This document shows, one piece after another, positions 24,344 to 31,884 of a stretch of 33,865 nucleotides of DNA (positions within the stretch are counted from its first letter, which is position 1; each line of letters begins with the position of its first letter). Below the pieces are notes generated by a model. It was not told the DNA's origin. It made no database searches and was given only the letters and a program-made list of their open reading frames with translations. Position numbers and translations under genes: made by a program. Source of the stretch: Anaerolineae bacterium. GTDB lineage: Bacteria; Chloroflexota; Anaerolineae; Aggregatilineales; Phototrophicaceae. Location of the stretch: positions 1 through 33,865 of the forward strand of contig JALOOG010000098.1 of the NCBI GenBank assembly GCA_025454525.1. Direction: 5' to 3'.

Positions 24344-24550
24344 AGTGCGAAAAGCAATTAAACCACAGAAGTAGCATCAGGAAAGGTGATTGCGTCCCAC
24401 CCTACCCTAGCCCTCACCCATGCATGGGGAGGGAACTGGCCCGCGTAAGATGAATTCATCCGTCTCCATGGATGGGGTATTTTTCTGAGGTTATAGAGAC
24501 CGATTCACATCGATTCTGGGCAGATCCGGACGCGAGGCAATGAGCAGGCG
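24344..24550. repeat. Intergenic repeat region
   Basis: No gene is seen. It contains AAACCACAGA, a CCCTACCCTAGCCCTCACCC / GGGGAGGGAA segment and TCTGAGGTTATAGAGA, each echoing the intergenic regions at 440-700 or 18450-18635. The sequence is probably a mosaic of the same dispersed repeat family. Confidence 0.5.
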
Positions 24551-24583
24551 TGATGAGGGTGATCGGACAGATCACCCTCATCA
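24551..24583 (-). terminator. Hairpin closing the first small-protein cluster
   Basis: A perfect 14-bp stem, TGATGAGGGTGATC with its complement, and a 5-nt loop, begins 23 bases after the stop of the last gene in the cluster. It has no T-run but belongs to the same sequence family as the hairpins at 27151 and 30241. Confidence 0.6.
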
Positions 24584-24606
24584 CTGGTGTTATCTCAATC
24601 GCGGGT

Positions 24607-24987
24607 CTAAAAAAGCTCTCGGATCACAGCGATGTTGGTGAAGGGGACGCATGAAACAAATTGCTTGGTGTCATCCGTAATATCAAAACAGACATGATCC
24701 GCTCCGACATTGGCAATTTGAATGATGGGAGCGTTAGGGTTATCTGCCCGATCGGGTATAAAAAGAGTTGGATCACCGTCGGTCTCTAATGGGGTGACTA
24801 GGCGAATTAGGAGTGATTGCGGCTTTGTTGAATCGTGTGTGCCATAGGATTGTTGATACTCAAGCAACACCGCTTGTAAATTATTCGCGGTAGCTTGCCC
24901 CTCAATAGAGCTGATATAGAGCAAGTGCAAAACCACCACGAGAATCAATAGGCTAAACGAGACATAGGTTAACTTTTTCATCCACAT
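24607..24987 (-). CDS. Small anchored two-Cys paralogue (type A1)
   Basis: A 126-residue protein with an N-terminal hydrophobic anchor (about 5-25) and an exported remainder. It is one of seven paralogues in the window. The conserved end reads VGADHVCFDIT then CVPFTNIAVIRELF; the two Cys are about 14 residues apart and probably form a disulfide. A preceding segment TLFIPDRADNPNAPIIQIAN is shared by type A members. Very similar in DNA and protein to the gene at 30297-30674, including 3' flank and hairpin. It follows the type B gene at 25009 by 21 bases. Function unknown. Confidence 0.8.
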   Translation of the reverse strand: MWMKKLTYVSFSLLILVVVLHLLYISSIEGQATANNLQAVLLEYQQSYGTHDSTKPQSLLIRLVTPLETDGDPTLFIPDRADNPNAPIIQIANVGADHVCFDITDDTKQFVSCVPFTNIAVIRELF

Positions 24988-25008
24988 GATTTAAGATCCT
25001 TTCACAGC

Positions 25009-25389
25009 TTAGGGTTCAAAATTCACACTCGCGATGTTTGAAAATGGAATACACTCGCGGTAACGGACACTACCACCTGTGCTGGTAAAACATACAAAAT
25101 CGACACCAACCTCACTGATATGATTTAGCACGGTGATACTAAAGTCTTGGTATTGCGGCAAAATGGTGTTGTTGTAACCGATGTCTCTAGGTTCACCATC
25201 CGCAATCGGATGGACAAAGCGAATTTCGACACGCTTCGGCGGATACGTTTCATCCTGCATCAACTGGGTAAACAGCGTTTGCAGTGTTTCGGCTTGATCT
25301 TCTGTAGATCTTGCGGCCGATACCGTGGCTAGTATCGCTAAAAATGTGATCACGGCTAAAGCGATTAATCTCAAACCTTGCCTATTCAT
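25009..25389 (-). CDS. Small anchored two-Cys paralogue (type B1)
   Basis: A 126-residue protein starting at Met of MNRQGLRLIAL, supported by AAAGGAG 7 bases upstream; a longer reading to 25425 overlaps the preceding gene. A hydrophobic signal or anchor (about 5-24) is followed by a helix with ETLQTLFTQLMQDE and the conserved end VGVDFVCFTSTGGSVRYREC plus IPFSNIASVNFEP. Type B differs from type A in the GGSVRYREC stretch. Its closest relative is the gene at 30696-31094, which also ends IPFSNIASVNFEP. Function unknown. Confidence 0.8.
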   Translation of the reverse strand: MNRQGLRLIALAVITFLAILATVSAARSTEDQAETLQTLFTQLMQDETYPPKRVEIRFVHPIADGEPRDIGYNNTILPQYQDFSITVLNHISEVGVDFVCFTSTGGSVRYRECIPFSNIASVNFEP

Positions 25390-25405
25390 CTGAAAGCTCC
25401 TTTCG

Positions 25406-25708
25406 TTAGCGCAAGTTGACTTCACGAATCACGGCGATATTCGTAAACGGAATACAGAGGGTTTCGACGCTCTGTTGAGTGATCGTTAAACAGACATGAT
25501 CCTCTCCTACGCTTGAAATGGCGTACATCGGGCTGTCTGGAAGATCAAGGCGAGTTGGCAGAAAGATCGATGAGTCGTCGTTAAAAGGAGGTGATACGAA
25601 ATGAAAAAGGGTGATCACGATCAAGGCAACCTTAATCACACCCCTCCCCGTCATTTGCGATTTACGATCATTCAAATCGATCGATGTTGGTTTAAGTGTC
25701 GTGTTCAT
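25406..25708 (-). CDS. Small anchored two-Cys paralogue, internally shortened (type A2)
   Basis: A 100-residue protein with a hydrophobic anchor (about 24-40). Its C-terminal half, SSIFLPTRLDLPDSPMYAIS then VGEDHVCL and LCIPFTNIAVIREVNLR, closely matches the type A gene at 31503. Relative to that gene about 35 residues are missing just after the anchor, covering the helix with NLLMEYQ and LIIRLAKPL. The reading frame stays open and a GAGGGAA ribosome site precedes the start, so it may still be made as a shortened product, or be in decay. It lies 16 bases before the type B1 gene. Confidence 0.65.
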   Translation of the reverse strand: MNTTLKPTSIDLNDRKSQMTGRGVIKVALIVITLFHFVSPPFNDDSSIFLPTRLDLPDSPMYAISSVGEDHVCLTITQQSVETLCIPFTNIAVIREVNLR

Positions 25709-25772
25709 TTTTCCCTCGCATTACGCCGCTGTTCATTGCAAAGGCTAACCCACAGTGAGGAAAAAATCCCGA

Positions 25773-25799
25773 ACGCTTGCCCTACGCTTGCCCTACGCG
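25773..25799 (-). promoter_or_regulatory. 11-bp tandem element upstream of the A2-B1-A1 cluster
   Basis: ACGCTTGCCCT occurs twice in tandem followed by ACGCG. Related words precede two other minus-strand units: ATGCTTGCCCTACA at 30173 and CGATTCCCCTACGCTAGG at 27051. The position upstream of each unit suggests a shared control site or repeat, with no known factor. Confidence 0.35.
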
Positions 25800-25853
25800 A
25801 TCTAAAAGGAGGGGAACTACAGCGCGTTTCATCAGTTCTCCTATGATCTAATC

Positions 25854-26993
25854 TTATTGCGGTGGTGGATAGTAAGTGAACACACGCTCCACATTTTCGG
25901 CGATCAGCGTTTGTGTGTCGTCGAGTCCGAGTCGATAGAGTTGATCGTCGTCCGTTAAAACTGCGATCGATTGACTGTTAGGAAACCAGTGGTAATCGCT
26001 AAGCGAGTAACGTCCGTTTAACCGCTGAATCGTATTGGTATTGAGGTTAAAAACCACAAACTCCAACGATCCAATTTCAAATGAAGCATAGTCATCAATC
26101 ACAAACATAAAATGCGTTTCATCAGGCGACCAGACGACCTCCGAATACACAAAATAGTCGGAATATAAACTTCCTATCGCGGAAGTATCAAGGTAACGAT
26201 CGTTCACCAGATCGTAGATCATCTTCCCGTTTAGAGTAGGGTAAGCGACATACCGCCCCGAAGGGGACACGACAAAAACGTCAGGTCCCAAGTTCCCAAA
26301 TTCTACCCGTTGAGAAATGCTGAGATCAGGGTTTTGTAAGATCTCTAGAGCCGTCCGCGTGATTGGGTCATACAATACCCATTGATCATAACCGCATCGT
26401 GTAGCGGTATTGAGATCTAAATCCGTTTCTAAACAGCGTTGGTAGATCACCCAATCACGATTCGGGACAAAAGTATACATGGGATTAGCAACCAGAATCT
26501 GCGGTAAAGTGGTGACATCCAAAGGAGAACTCGGTAAACGTGGAAGCATAGGGGTAACTTCTAAAGTCGTGATCACATCAAAAGTGACCACACGGCTGTA
26601 ATCGTCCGATAACAAAATCGTCAATCGGTCTGATGGAGTACGATTAAACCAAAATTCACAGGGATAGGGCCAAGTCGACTGCCATGGGAGTTCATTCAAC
26701 AAGCTTTGATCGCGAAAGTCATAGATACGAAGCGAAGTTGGGTTTTCTTTTTCTGAAATCGCAATGTGGGTAAAACCATGTGACAAAGAATAACACTCGT
26801 TTGATAGAACTGAAAATGTGTAAGAGACTTGTCCTAGCCAGACCACAAGGTGCGTAGTTTGATCAATGGTATGATATATATAAATCAAACTGACAGGCTG
26901 ACGGGGTGTTTGAGATTGTATGTGAGTAGCGAATAGGGGAGCTAAGCACATCGCTAACAAGAACCGCAGAAAATGGCGATGAATCAACATCAT
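25854..26993 (-). CDS. Secreted protein, probable beta-propeller, unknown function
   Basis: A 379-residue protein with a signal peptide (about 8-28, ending near THIQSQ) preceded by AAAGGAT. The mature part has recurring blade-like strands such as PSGRYVAYPTLNGKMIYDL, SPDETHFMFVIDDYASFEIG and FPNSQSIAVLTDDDQLYRL, the spacing seen in TolB/WD40-like propellers. No catalytic residues can be named. It shares this pattern, but little direct sequence, with the gene at 27181-28347. It sits between the two-Cys clusters and reads in the same direction. Confidence 0.65.
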   Translation of the reverse strand: MMLIHRHFLRFLLAMCLAPLFATHIQSQTPRQPVSLIYIYHTIDQTTHLVVWLGQVSYTFSVLSNECYSLSHGFTHIAISEKENPTSLRIYDFRDQSLLNELPWQSTWPYPCEFWFNRTPSDRLTILLSDDYSRVVTFDVITTLEVTPMLPRLPSSPLDVTTLPQILVANPMYTFVPNRDWVIYQRCLETDLDLNTATRCGYDQWVLYDPITRTALEILQNPDLSISQRVEFGNLGPDVFVVSPSGRYVAYPTLNGKMIYDLVNDRYLDTSAIGSLYSDYFVYSEVVWSPDETHFMFVIDDYASFEIGSLEFVVFNLNTNTIQRLNGRYSLSDYHWFPNSQSIAVLTDDDQLYRLGLDDTQTLIAENVERVFTYYPPPQ

Positions 26994-27150
26994 GATCCTT
27001 TCGGGTGGTACGTATCCCTAACGTAACACAAAAAATAGAACATCACTGGACGATTCCCCTACGCTAGGTCATAAGTCGCCGCACCAACGGTTGGGCTATT
27101 GGCAAGTCGGGGTGACGGCTTTGGCCGGAGCGCGCTTAGGGTATTGAGAA

Positions 27151-27183
27151 TGATGAGGGCGATCTGACCGATCGCCCTTATTA
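27151..27183 (-). terminator. Hairpin overlapping the stop codon of the second propeller-type gene
   Basis: A 14-position stem (TGATGAGGGCGATC against GATCGCCCTTATTA, with two G-T pairs) and 5-nt loop TGACC. Its right arm contains the TAA stop of the minus-strand gene. Same family as the hairpins at 24551 and 30241. Confidence 0.55.
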
Positions 27184-28347
27184 CAACTCAGCGCACGATC
27201 TCAAAGGAAGCAGTTCCTCACTCGTGAAATAGCGATAATCACCTGTTTCAGTCGATACAAGCATTAAACGGGTTTCGGTAGCGGTAGGAGATGTATTAAA
27301 TAATAGGTATTCACCACTTGCATCGGCATAAAGTCTAGATTGGTTGGCTGTAATACATAGATCGATCACTTCACCTGTTCGATAGTTCAATAACACCAGC
27401 TGATCATCGATTACTTGATCGATTTGCGGTTGGCTGACCCACATCGCAACTTGATCCCCTGCAACTGGAACGCCAAAACTGATAAAGTGCTGTTCACCAT
27501 AGATACTTTCTATGTCTAATAGCAACTCAGATCGTCCATCTTGATAAATCCCTAACGCTTGTCCTGAAACAGCTGAAAGTCTACCTAGGTCAAAACTAAC
27601 GATCGCAATGAGATCTTCATTGTTAGTCCAAACAATGCTTGGAAGTCCGTTAGTGGAAGGGTATTCCCAAACGATTTGATGCTGTTCCAAATCATATATA
27701 ACATACAGGTTCTTGAAAATCTCGGTGTGAAAGATATAATTGTGATTCGGTGCTACCTCTAAATAGAGTCCGGGTCCGCTATTACTGTGATATTCAAACG
27801 GAAGTAGTTGGATTTCAGCAATAGCCACAGAAGTCGCTGTTATATTCACCTCTGCCTGATATACAGCGGTACCCTCCCCATTTATTAATACAGTGAGGAC
27901 ATTAGGACGTACTTCTGCCACCAATCGTTCCACAAAAAGCGCATTTTCGTAATCTGGAGGTAACGTCAGATGTTTACCATCTGCTCTCAACACATGGAGA
28001 GTATAAGGGACATCTTGGTTATCCTCAGCGATAAAAGAGAGATAGACTAATGATCCGTCCTTCAATTGAAGCAGTTGAGGGGATCTCACTTCCAAAGGAT
28101 TTAAGGGAGTCATAACGATAGGCTGATCATCATGCGCTAATATCAATGCTTCATTGTTTTGGTAAACTTGTGTGTAATGTAATTGATGATCTCTGGTTTC
28201 AATGACTCCCGTAAATTGAATATCGGGTAAAATTTGATTTTCGCGTCCACATTGACGAATGACAGATACAGAGTGTAACTGTATCTGCTCGGTGATTAAG
28301 ATCAAAATCAGCATGATAAGAAGTTGCATTAGCTTTAACATACTCAT
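27181..28347 (-). CDS. Secreted protein, probable beta-propeller, unknown function
   Basis: A 388-residue protein with a hydrophobic signal segment (about 4-20, LMQLLIMLILILI). Repeated blade-like elements are visible: ALILAHDDQPIVM, LKDGSLVYLSFIAEDNQD, VAPNHNYIFHTEIFKNLYVI, WTNNEDLIAIVSFDL and ADASGEYLLFNTS. The fold guess rests on this periodicity. The gene starts 8 bases after the stop of the large Thr/Pro-rich gene, so the two are co-transcribed. It ends at a hairpin. Confidence 0.65.
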   Translation of the reverse strand: MSMLKLMQLLIMLILILITEQIQLHSVSVIRQCGRENQILPDIQFTGVIETRDHQLHYTQVYQNNEALILAHDDQPIVMTPLNPLEVRSPQLLQLKDGSLVYLSFIAEDNQDVPYTLHVLRADGKHLTLPPDYENALFVERLVAEVRPNVLTVLINGEGTAVYQAEVNITATSVAIAEIQLLPFEYHSNSGPGLYLEVAPNHNYIFHTEIFKNLYVIYDLEQHQIVWEYPSTNGLPSIVWTNNEDLIAIVSFDLGRLSAVSGQALGIYQDGRSELLLDIESIYGEQHFISFGVPVAGDQVAMWVSQPQIDQVIDDQLVLLNYRTGEVIDLCITANQSRLYADASGEYLLFNTSPTATETRLMLVSTETGDYRYFTSEELLPLRSCAEL

Positions 28348-28355
28348 ATACCCCT

Positions 28356-30071
28356 TTAATATGGGTGAAGATTATTCACAGTTTGATGGTCTTTGATATT
28401 TGCGTCTTGTGCTGCGGTATACATTTCGAAGATTGCTGAACCTTGCACTTGGGCACGAAATAAGACACCCTGACAAGCGTCAGTGCTAGGAACATTCGGA
28501 CGAGTTAGAGAGGTGTCTCTGTTGAACCATTGCCACGGTTGATCGTCAATTTTACCGGCATACCATGTATTATCTATCGGCATCAAGACAAGATCTGCTT
28601 CATTCCAAATTGAGGAGTCAAAAGGGTGTTCTGCCAGTGCCAACATTAACAACCGTGCGTCCTCATGAGCGCCTTCTCTAGATAGAAGCCACGGTTGATA
28701 ACCTGATAAAAAGTAAAGACGCTCTACAATATTACACTCATCTAGACCACAATTTTGAAAGTAAGCACGGGAGATAGCCTCAGTTCCTATGGTTCTAATT
28801 TGTGGATATATATCCGTGTTGGCCCAGTATTCGGTTTGCATGGTGATTGTGATCATTTCTCGGTGTGTTGGTTCACGGCCTAATAAGTTGACGAAGGCCA
28901 AATAAACCGGAAGCGTGCGAGCATAAACGGTATTTTGACAGTAATCCTTATAGATCCCTTCCTCACCTGAAGCCGTAGGTGGGGATAAGACATACACACA
29001 ATAGAACCCTGAATTAAAAGCCGGATCAGCTGGAAGCGGTCTCTCTGGGAGTCGATTGCAGTCTCCAGCGATCACATCAAATAAATCCCCGCGTAACCAA
29101 TGCGAAACGCCAGCAATATGAGCGTGATACCAACGATAGTTTTTAATCTCATCTGCGGGAATGAATTGACCTGAAAGCACCAATTCCTGACCACTAAAAA
29201 TAAACCCGATGGTTGCGCCTTGAGGGGTATCACGAAGTATGACGGTATTGTTAGCATCAGGTAGTGGTTTGATCCGAATCGTACAGTAATCCCAATACAC
29301 ATAAGTTTGGGTGAGGTCGAAAGTCGGTGTTGAAGTCGGTGTGCTGGATGGGGTGGGAGTCGCGCAGTCTCCGGGTAACGCATTGATACAACGAGTCGGA
29401 ATCGGCCTTGGGGTACGTGTAGGAGTCGGACTGGGAGTCTCACAATCTTCAGGGTACGCGCTGATACAGCGAGTTGGGATCAAGGTTGGAACGGGAGTCG
29501 CACCACACCCATCCGATGAGGCTTCACAGACCCCCGGTGTCACTTCCGTTGCGGGTTGAAAGATGAATGGGGTGGGGGTCGGTGTCAAGGTCACTGACGG
29601 TGTGAGAGTCGCCGTCGGTGGAATTGGCGTGATGGTTGCAGTGTGGGAGGCGGTCAAGGTTGCAGTCGGAGTCCAAGAGGGAGTACGGGTAGCAGTACGG
29701 GTCAAGGTGCGAGTCGAGGTGCGTGTAAGAGTCGGTGGGATCGGTGTAAGTGAAGGTGGAATGGGAGTCGGCGGCGGGAGCGTCCGAGTCGGGCGTGAGG
29801 TGTTGGTGCGGACGGGTGTGGCCGTGCCGATGCAACCGGACTCCGGGCAGATCAAACGCGGCGCGATCTGAATGCGTTGACGTGGGCCGCGGAATTGAGT
29901 TTCCGGTGTGAGCGCCACCACAAACCAGACATAGCGCCGTTCCGGACGCAAACGCGGAAAATCAGGGATCGTGGTGGTATCAATGCGACAAATGCCGTCG
30001 AAACAGATCTCATGGGCCTTGAAACGTCCGTTATAGAGGATGTTCCCATTGCGACGGAGGATCAGTTCCAA
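28356..30071 (-). CDS. Large Thr/Pro-rich stalk protein, 5'-truncated copy
   Basis: A 571-residue reading from TTG 30071. Residues 1-85 match the N-terminal domain of the gene at the right window edge (LYNGRFKAHEIC, FPRLRPERRYVWFVVALTP, PESGCIGTATP), a likely Fn3-like beta domain. Residues 90-250 are a Thr/Pro/Arg-rich stalk with TPT/TRT repeats and two copies of an IPTRCI-type motif. A segment around 255-330 resembles a bacterial SH3 domain (LRDTPQGATIGFIFSGQEL ... HWLRGDLFD). The C-terminal 240 residues are unrecognised, Cys-containing, ending near IFEMYTAAQD. Compared with the edge copy, 28 bases are missing at the 5' end and upstream homology stops, removing the signal peptide. It may be untranslated or non-exported. 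Confidence 0.65.
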   Translation of the reverse strand: MELILRRNGNILYNGRFKAHEICFDGICRIDTTTIPDFPRLRPERRYVWFVVALTPETQFRGPRQRIQIAPRLICPESGCIGTATPVRTNTSRPTRTLPPPTPIPPSLTPIPPTLTRTSTRTLTRTATRTPSWTPTATLTASHTATITPIPPTATLTPSVTLTPTPTPFIFQPATEVTPGVCEASSDGCGATPVPTLIPTRCISAYPEDCETPSPTPTRTPRPIPTRCINALPGDCATPTPSSTPTSTPTFDLTQTYVYWDYCTIRIKPLPDANNTVILRDTPQGATIGFIFSGQELVLSGQFIPADEIKNYRWYHAHIAGVSHWLRGDLFDVIAGDCNRLPERPLPADPAFNSGFYCVYVLSPPTASGEEGIYKDYCQNTVYARTLPVYLAFVNLLGREPTHREMITITMQTEYWANTDIYPQIRTIGTEAISRAYFQNCGLDECNIVERLYFLSGYQPWLLSREGAHEDARLLMLALAEHPFDSSIWNEADLVLMPIDNTWYAGKIDDQPWQWFNRDTSLTRPNVPSTDACQGVLFRAQVQGSAIFEMYTAAQDANIKDHQTVNNLHPY

Positions 30072-30296
30072 GTGAACACGGGGTGATCAACGTGTGTCAA
30101 CGGCACAATACCTCCTTATGATAGGTGTCGCTAAAGTAATACATGCGATGGAGAACTCCTGATCATTGTTCTATGCTTGCCCTACAAACAGCTTAAACAT
30201 TTTGACTAGAGTGAGCTTAGGAGTTTTTGATCAATTAGTGTAATGAGGGCGATCTGTTAGATCGCCCTCATTATGGTTGTTATTTCAATCGCGGGT
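30072..30296. other. Gap between the truncated stalk gene and the A3 gene
   Basis: No gene is seen. It holds the broken 5' junction of the stalk gene (homology to the edge copy ends at about 30087), a GCTTGCCCTAC-type word at 30175-30185, and the terminator-like hairpin at 30241-30273. Confidence 0.5.
30241..30273 (-). terminator. Hairpin closing the second small-protein cluster
   Basis: A perfect 14-bp stem, TAATGAGGGCGATC with its complement, and 5-nt loop TGTTA, begins 23 bases after the stop of the A3 gene. The spacer to the stop is nearly identical to that at 24584-24606, so hairpin and gene were duplicated together. Confidence 0.6.
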
Positions 30297-30674
30297 CTAA
30301 AAAAGTTCTCGAATCACTGTGATGTTGGTGAACGGAATACACGACACGCTTCGATTTTCGTTACGTGTTACCTCGAAACAGACATGATCCGCTCCGACAC
30401 TCGCAATTTGAATGAAGGGATTATCACTCCCATCACCTAAAAAAATAAAGGGATCGCCATTCGCTTCTAAAGGTGTGATCAAGCGAATCACAAGCGAGGG
30501 AGGCCTATTGGTTTCACTGGCGCTGGCTAGCGATTGTTGGTATTCAAGTAAGACTGTCTGTAAACTATTCTCTGTTGTGGATTGCCCCTCAATAGAGCTG
30601 TTATAGAGCAGGTGTGAGCAGAGTACGATGATCAATAAACTGAACACAAGATAGGGTAACTTTTTCATCCACAT
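30297..30674 (-). CDS. Small anchored two-Cys paralogue (type A3)
   Basis: A 125-residue protein with the start MWMKKLPYLVFSLLIIVL, a hydrophobic anchor, a helix with LQTVLLEYQQS, then IQIASVGADHVCFEVT and CIPFTNITVIRELF. It is the close duplicate of the gene at 24607-24987: same N-terminus, same 21-base spacing after a type B gene, same hairpin. Lengths differ by one residue, and substitutions are spread along the gene rather than clustered. Function unknown. Confidence 0.8.
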   Translation of the reverse strand: MWMKKLPYLVFSLLIIVLCSHLLYNSSIEGQSTTENSLQTVLLEYQQSLASASETNRPPSLVIRLITPLEANGDPFIFLGDGSDNPFIQIASVGADHVCFEVTRNENRSVSCIPFTNITVIRELF

Positions 30675-30695
30675 GATTTAAGATCCTTTCACAAA

Positions 30696-31094
30696 TTAGG
30701 GTTCAAAATTCACACTTGCGATGTTTGAAAATGGAATGCATTCACGATAGCGAACACTACCCCCTGTAATGCTAAAGCACACAAAATCAGAACCTACTTC
30801 ACTAATAGAAGTAAGAACAGTGTCCTCATTCTTTTTATAGCTTGGTATTACAATATTGTTATAACCAATTTCCCTTGCAATATCAGCAACAGGATTTATA
30901 TATCTTACTTCGATAAATTTGGATGGATTAGCATCATCCCTCATTAATTGTGTGAACAAGGTCTGCATTGTTTCCATCCTTTCTTGCGTAGAAGCTGTAG
31001 TAGAGACCAACATGATGACCAGTATACTGATCACGGCAGTAAAAGCTGTTAAAGCGATCACATTCACGACTCGTTTATTCACATTGAGCGCCAT
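30696..31094 (-). CDS. Small anchored two-Cys paralogue (type B2)
   Basis: A 132-residue protein with a hydrophobic segment (about 9-30), then METMQTLFTQLMRDDA and the conserved end VGSDFVCFSITGGSVRYREC plus IPFSNIASVNFEP. Nearly the same C-terminus as type B1 at 25009. Its start overlaps the end of an orphan C-terminal fragment of the large stalk gene by 20 bases, exactly as the B3 gene overlaps the intact large gene, so the junction was copied as a unit. Confidence 0.8.
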   Translation of the reverse strand: MALNVNKRVVNVIALTAFTAVISILVIMLVSTTASTQERMETMQTLFTQLMRDDANPSKFIEVRYINPVADIAREIGYNNIVIPSYKKNEDTVLTSISEVGSDFVCFSITGGSVRYRECIPFSNIASVNFEP

Positions 31095-31262
31095 AACCTG
31101 TTTCTCCTTGAAGTTTCATTTTTTGGGCAGTCCACATTTCAAACACATTTCTTCCTATATCTACCCAATAATGGGTTAATCTTGCACATGACTCCTCTTC
31201 TTCACCCGGCTCACAACTAAACTTAGCCCCACTGCTGTCAGGGTCAGTAAAGGGTCTCTCAA
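31075..31262 (-). pseudogene. Orphan C-terminal fragment of the large stalk protein
   Basis: Bases 31080-31262 closely match the 3' end of the large gene (32254-32436). They encode ERPFTDPDSSGAKFSCEPG, then CARLTHYWVDIGRNVFEMWT and a divergent tail ending GYGAQCE with TAA at 31075. An in-frame stop precedes it and no start codon fits, so it is not an independent gene. Homology stops abruptly at 31262. Most substitutions relative to the intact copy are single bases. Confidence 0.85.
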
Positions 31263-31502
31263 AGGACGCGCTTCATCACACTCACTTATATCAGCTAACA
31301 TTACCAGCAAACGCACATAAACTTCTGTGCATTTATGCCATGTTTACTGAATGAATGTCGGATGCTATCAGTCGGTCAATTAAAGAGGTTTTGATTTCAG
31401 TGAGACAGGTGTGATTTTGGATGTGTCGGCATAAATCTATTCGCCGACACATTCCGAAAATGGACACTACAATAACGACGCTAATTGTTTTTCAGCTGTC
31501 AA
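31263..31502. other. Gap with hairpin between two modules
   Basis: No gene is seen. A perfect 10-bp stem (ATGTGTCGGC / GCCGACACAT, 31421-31452, 12-nt loop) lies 51 bases past the stop of the A4 gene on the minus strand and could act as a weak terminator. It is unrelated in sequence to the three GATC-type hairpins. Confidence 0.5.
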
Positions 31503-31883
31503 TTATTGCAATTTAACCTCACGAATCACCGCAATATTGGTGAATGGAATACAAAGGGTCGTTATATTCCTAGCTTGACTCCTCTCTAGACAAACATGAT
31601 CGTGACCAACGCTGACCATGGTATAAACTGGGCTATCAGGGATGTCTGTTCGAGAAGGTAGAAAGATCGAAGGATCTTCTTCAGGTACAAGTGGTTTAGC
31701 AAGGCGAATAATTAGCGGTTCAGTAGTATCGAAAGATCGGATTCCTGTTTGATATTCCATCAATAGGTTTCTTAGATTGTTCGTGTGATCTTGGCTAGAT
31801 ACAATAGTGCTTTGTGTAACAAGCCACAAATTTAAGATAGCTAGAGTCAAGGTGATCGCAAAGATCATGTATTTTGATTTCAT
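31503..31883 (-). CDS. Small anchored two-Cys paralogue (type A4)
   Basis: A 126-residue protein starting at ATG 31883 (MKSKYMIFAITLTLAILNLW); the longer reading overlaps the preceding gene. The anchor is followed by NNLRNLLMEYQTGI, LIIRLAKPLV, SIFLPSRTDIPDSPVYTMVS and the conserved end VGHDHVCLE ... LCIPFTNIAVIREVKLQ. It starts one base after the stop of the type B3 gene, so the pair is translationally coupled. It is the full-length relative of the shortened A2 gene. Function unknown. Confidence 0.8.
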   Translation of the reverse strand: MKSKYMIFAITLTLAILNLWLVTQSTIVSSQDHTNNLRNLLMEYQTGIRSFDTTEPLIIRLAKPLVPEEDPSIFLPSRTDIPDSPVYTMVSVGHDHVCLERSQARNITTLCIPFTNIAVIREVKLQ

Positions 31884-31884
31884 G

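Noticed and set aside
28356-29300. Known toxin or lytic enzyme domain at the end of the stalk protein
   Set aside because: Apart from an SH3-like segment, I see no catalytic motif that I can name, so no activity is assigned.
29311-29871. Gly/Val-rich open frames on the plus strand
   Set aside because: They are antisense readings of the Thr/Pro-rich stalk; the repeat codons keep all frames open.
31201-31502. Extra small gene between the orphan fragment and A4
   Set aside because: No frame with a start, ribosome site and the two-Cys motif exists there.
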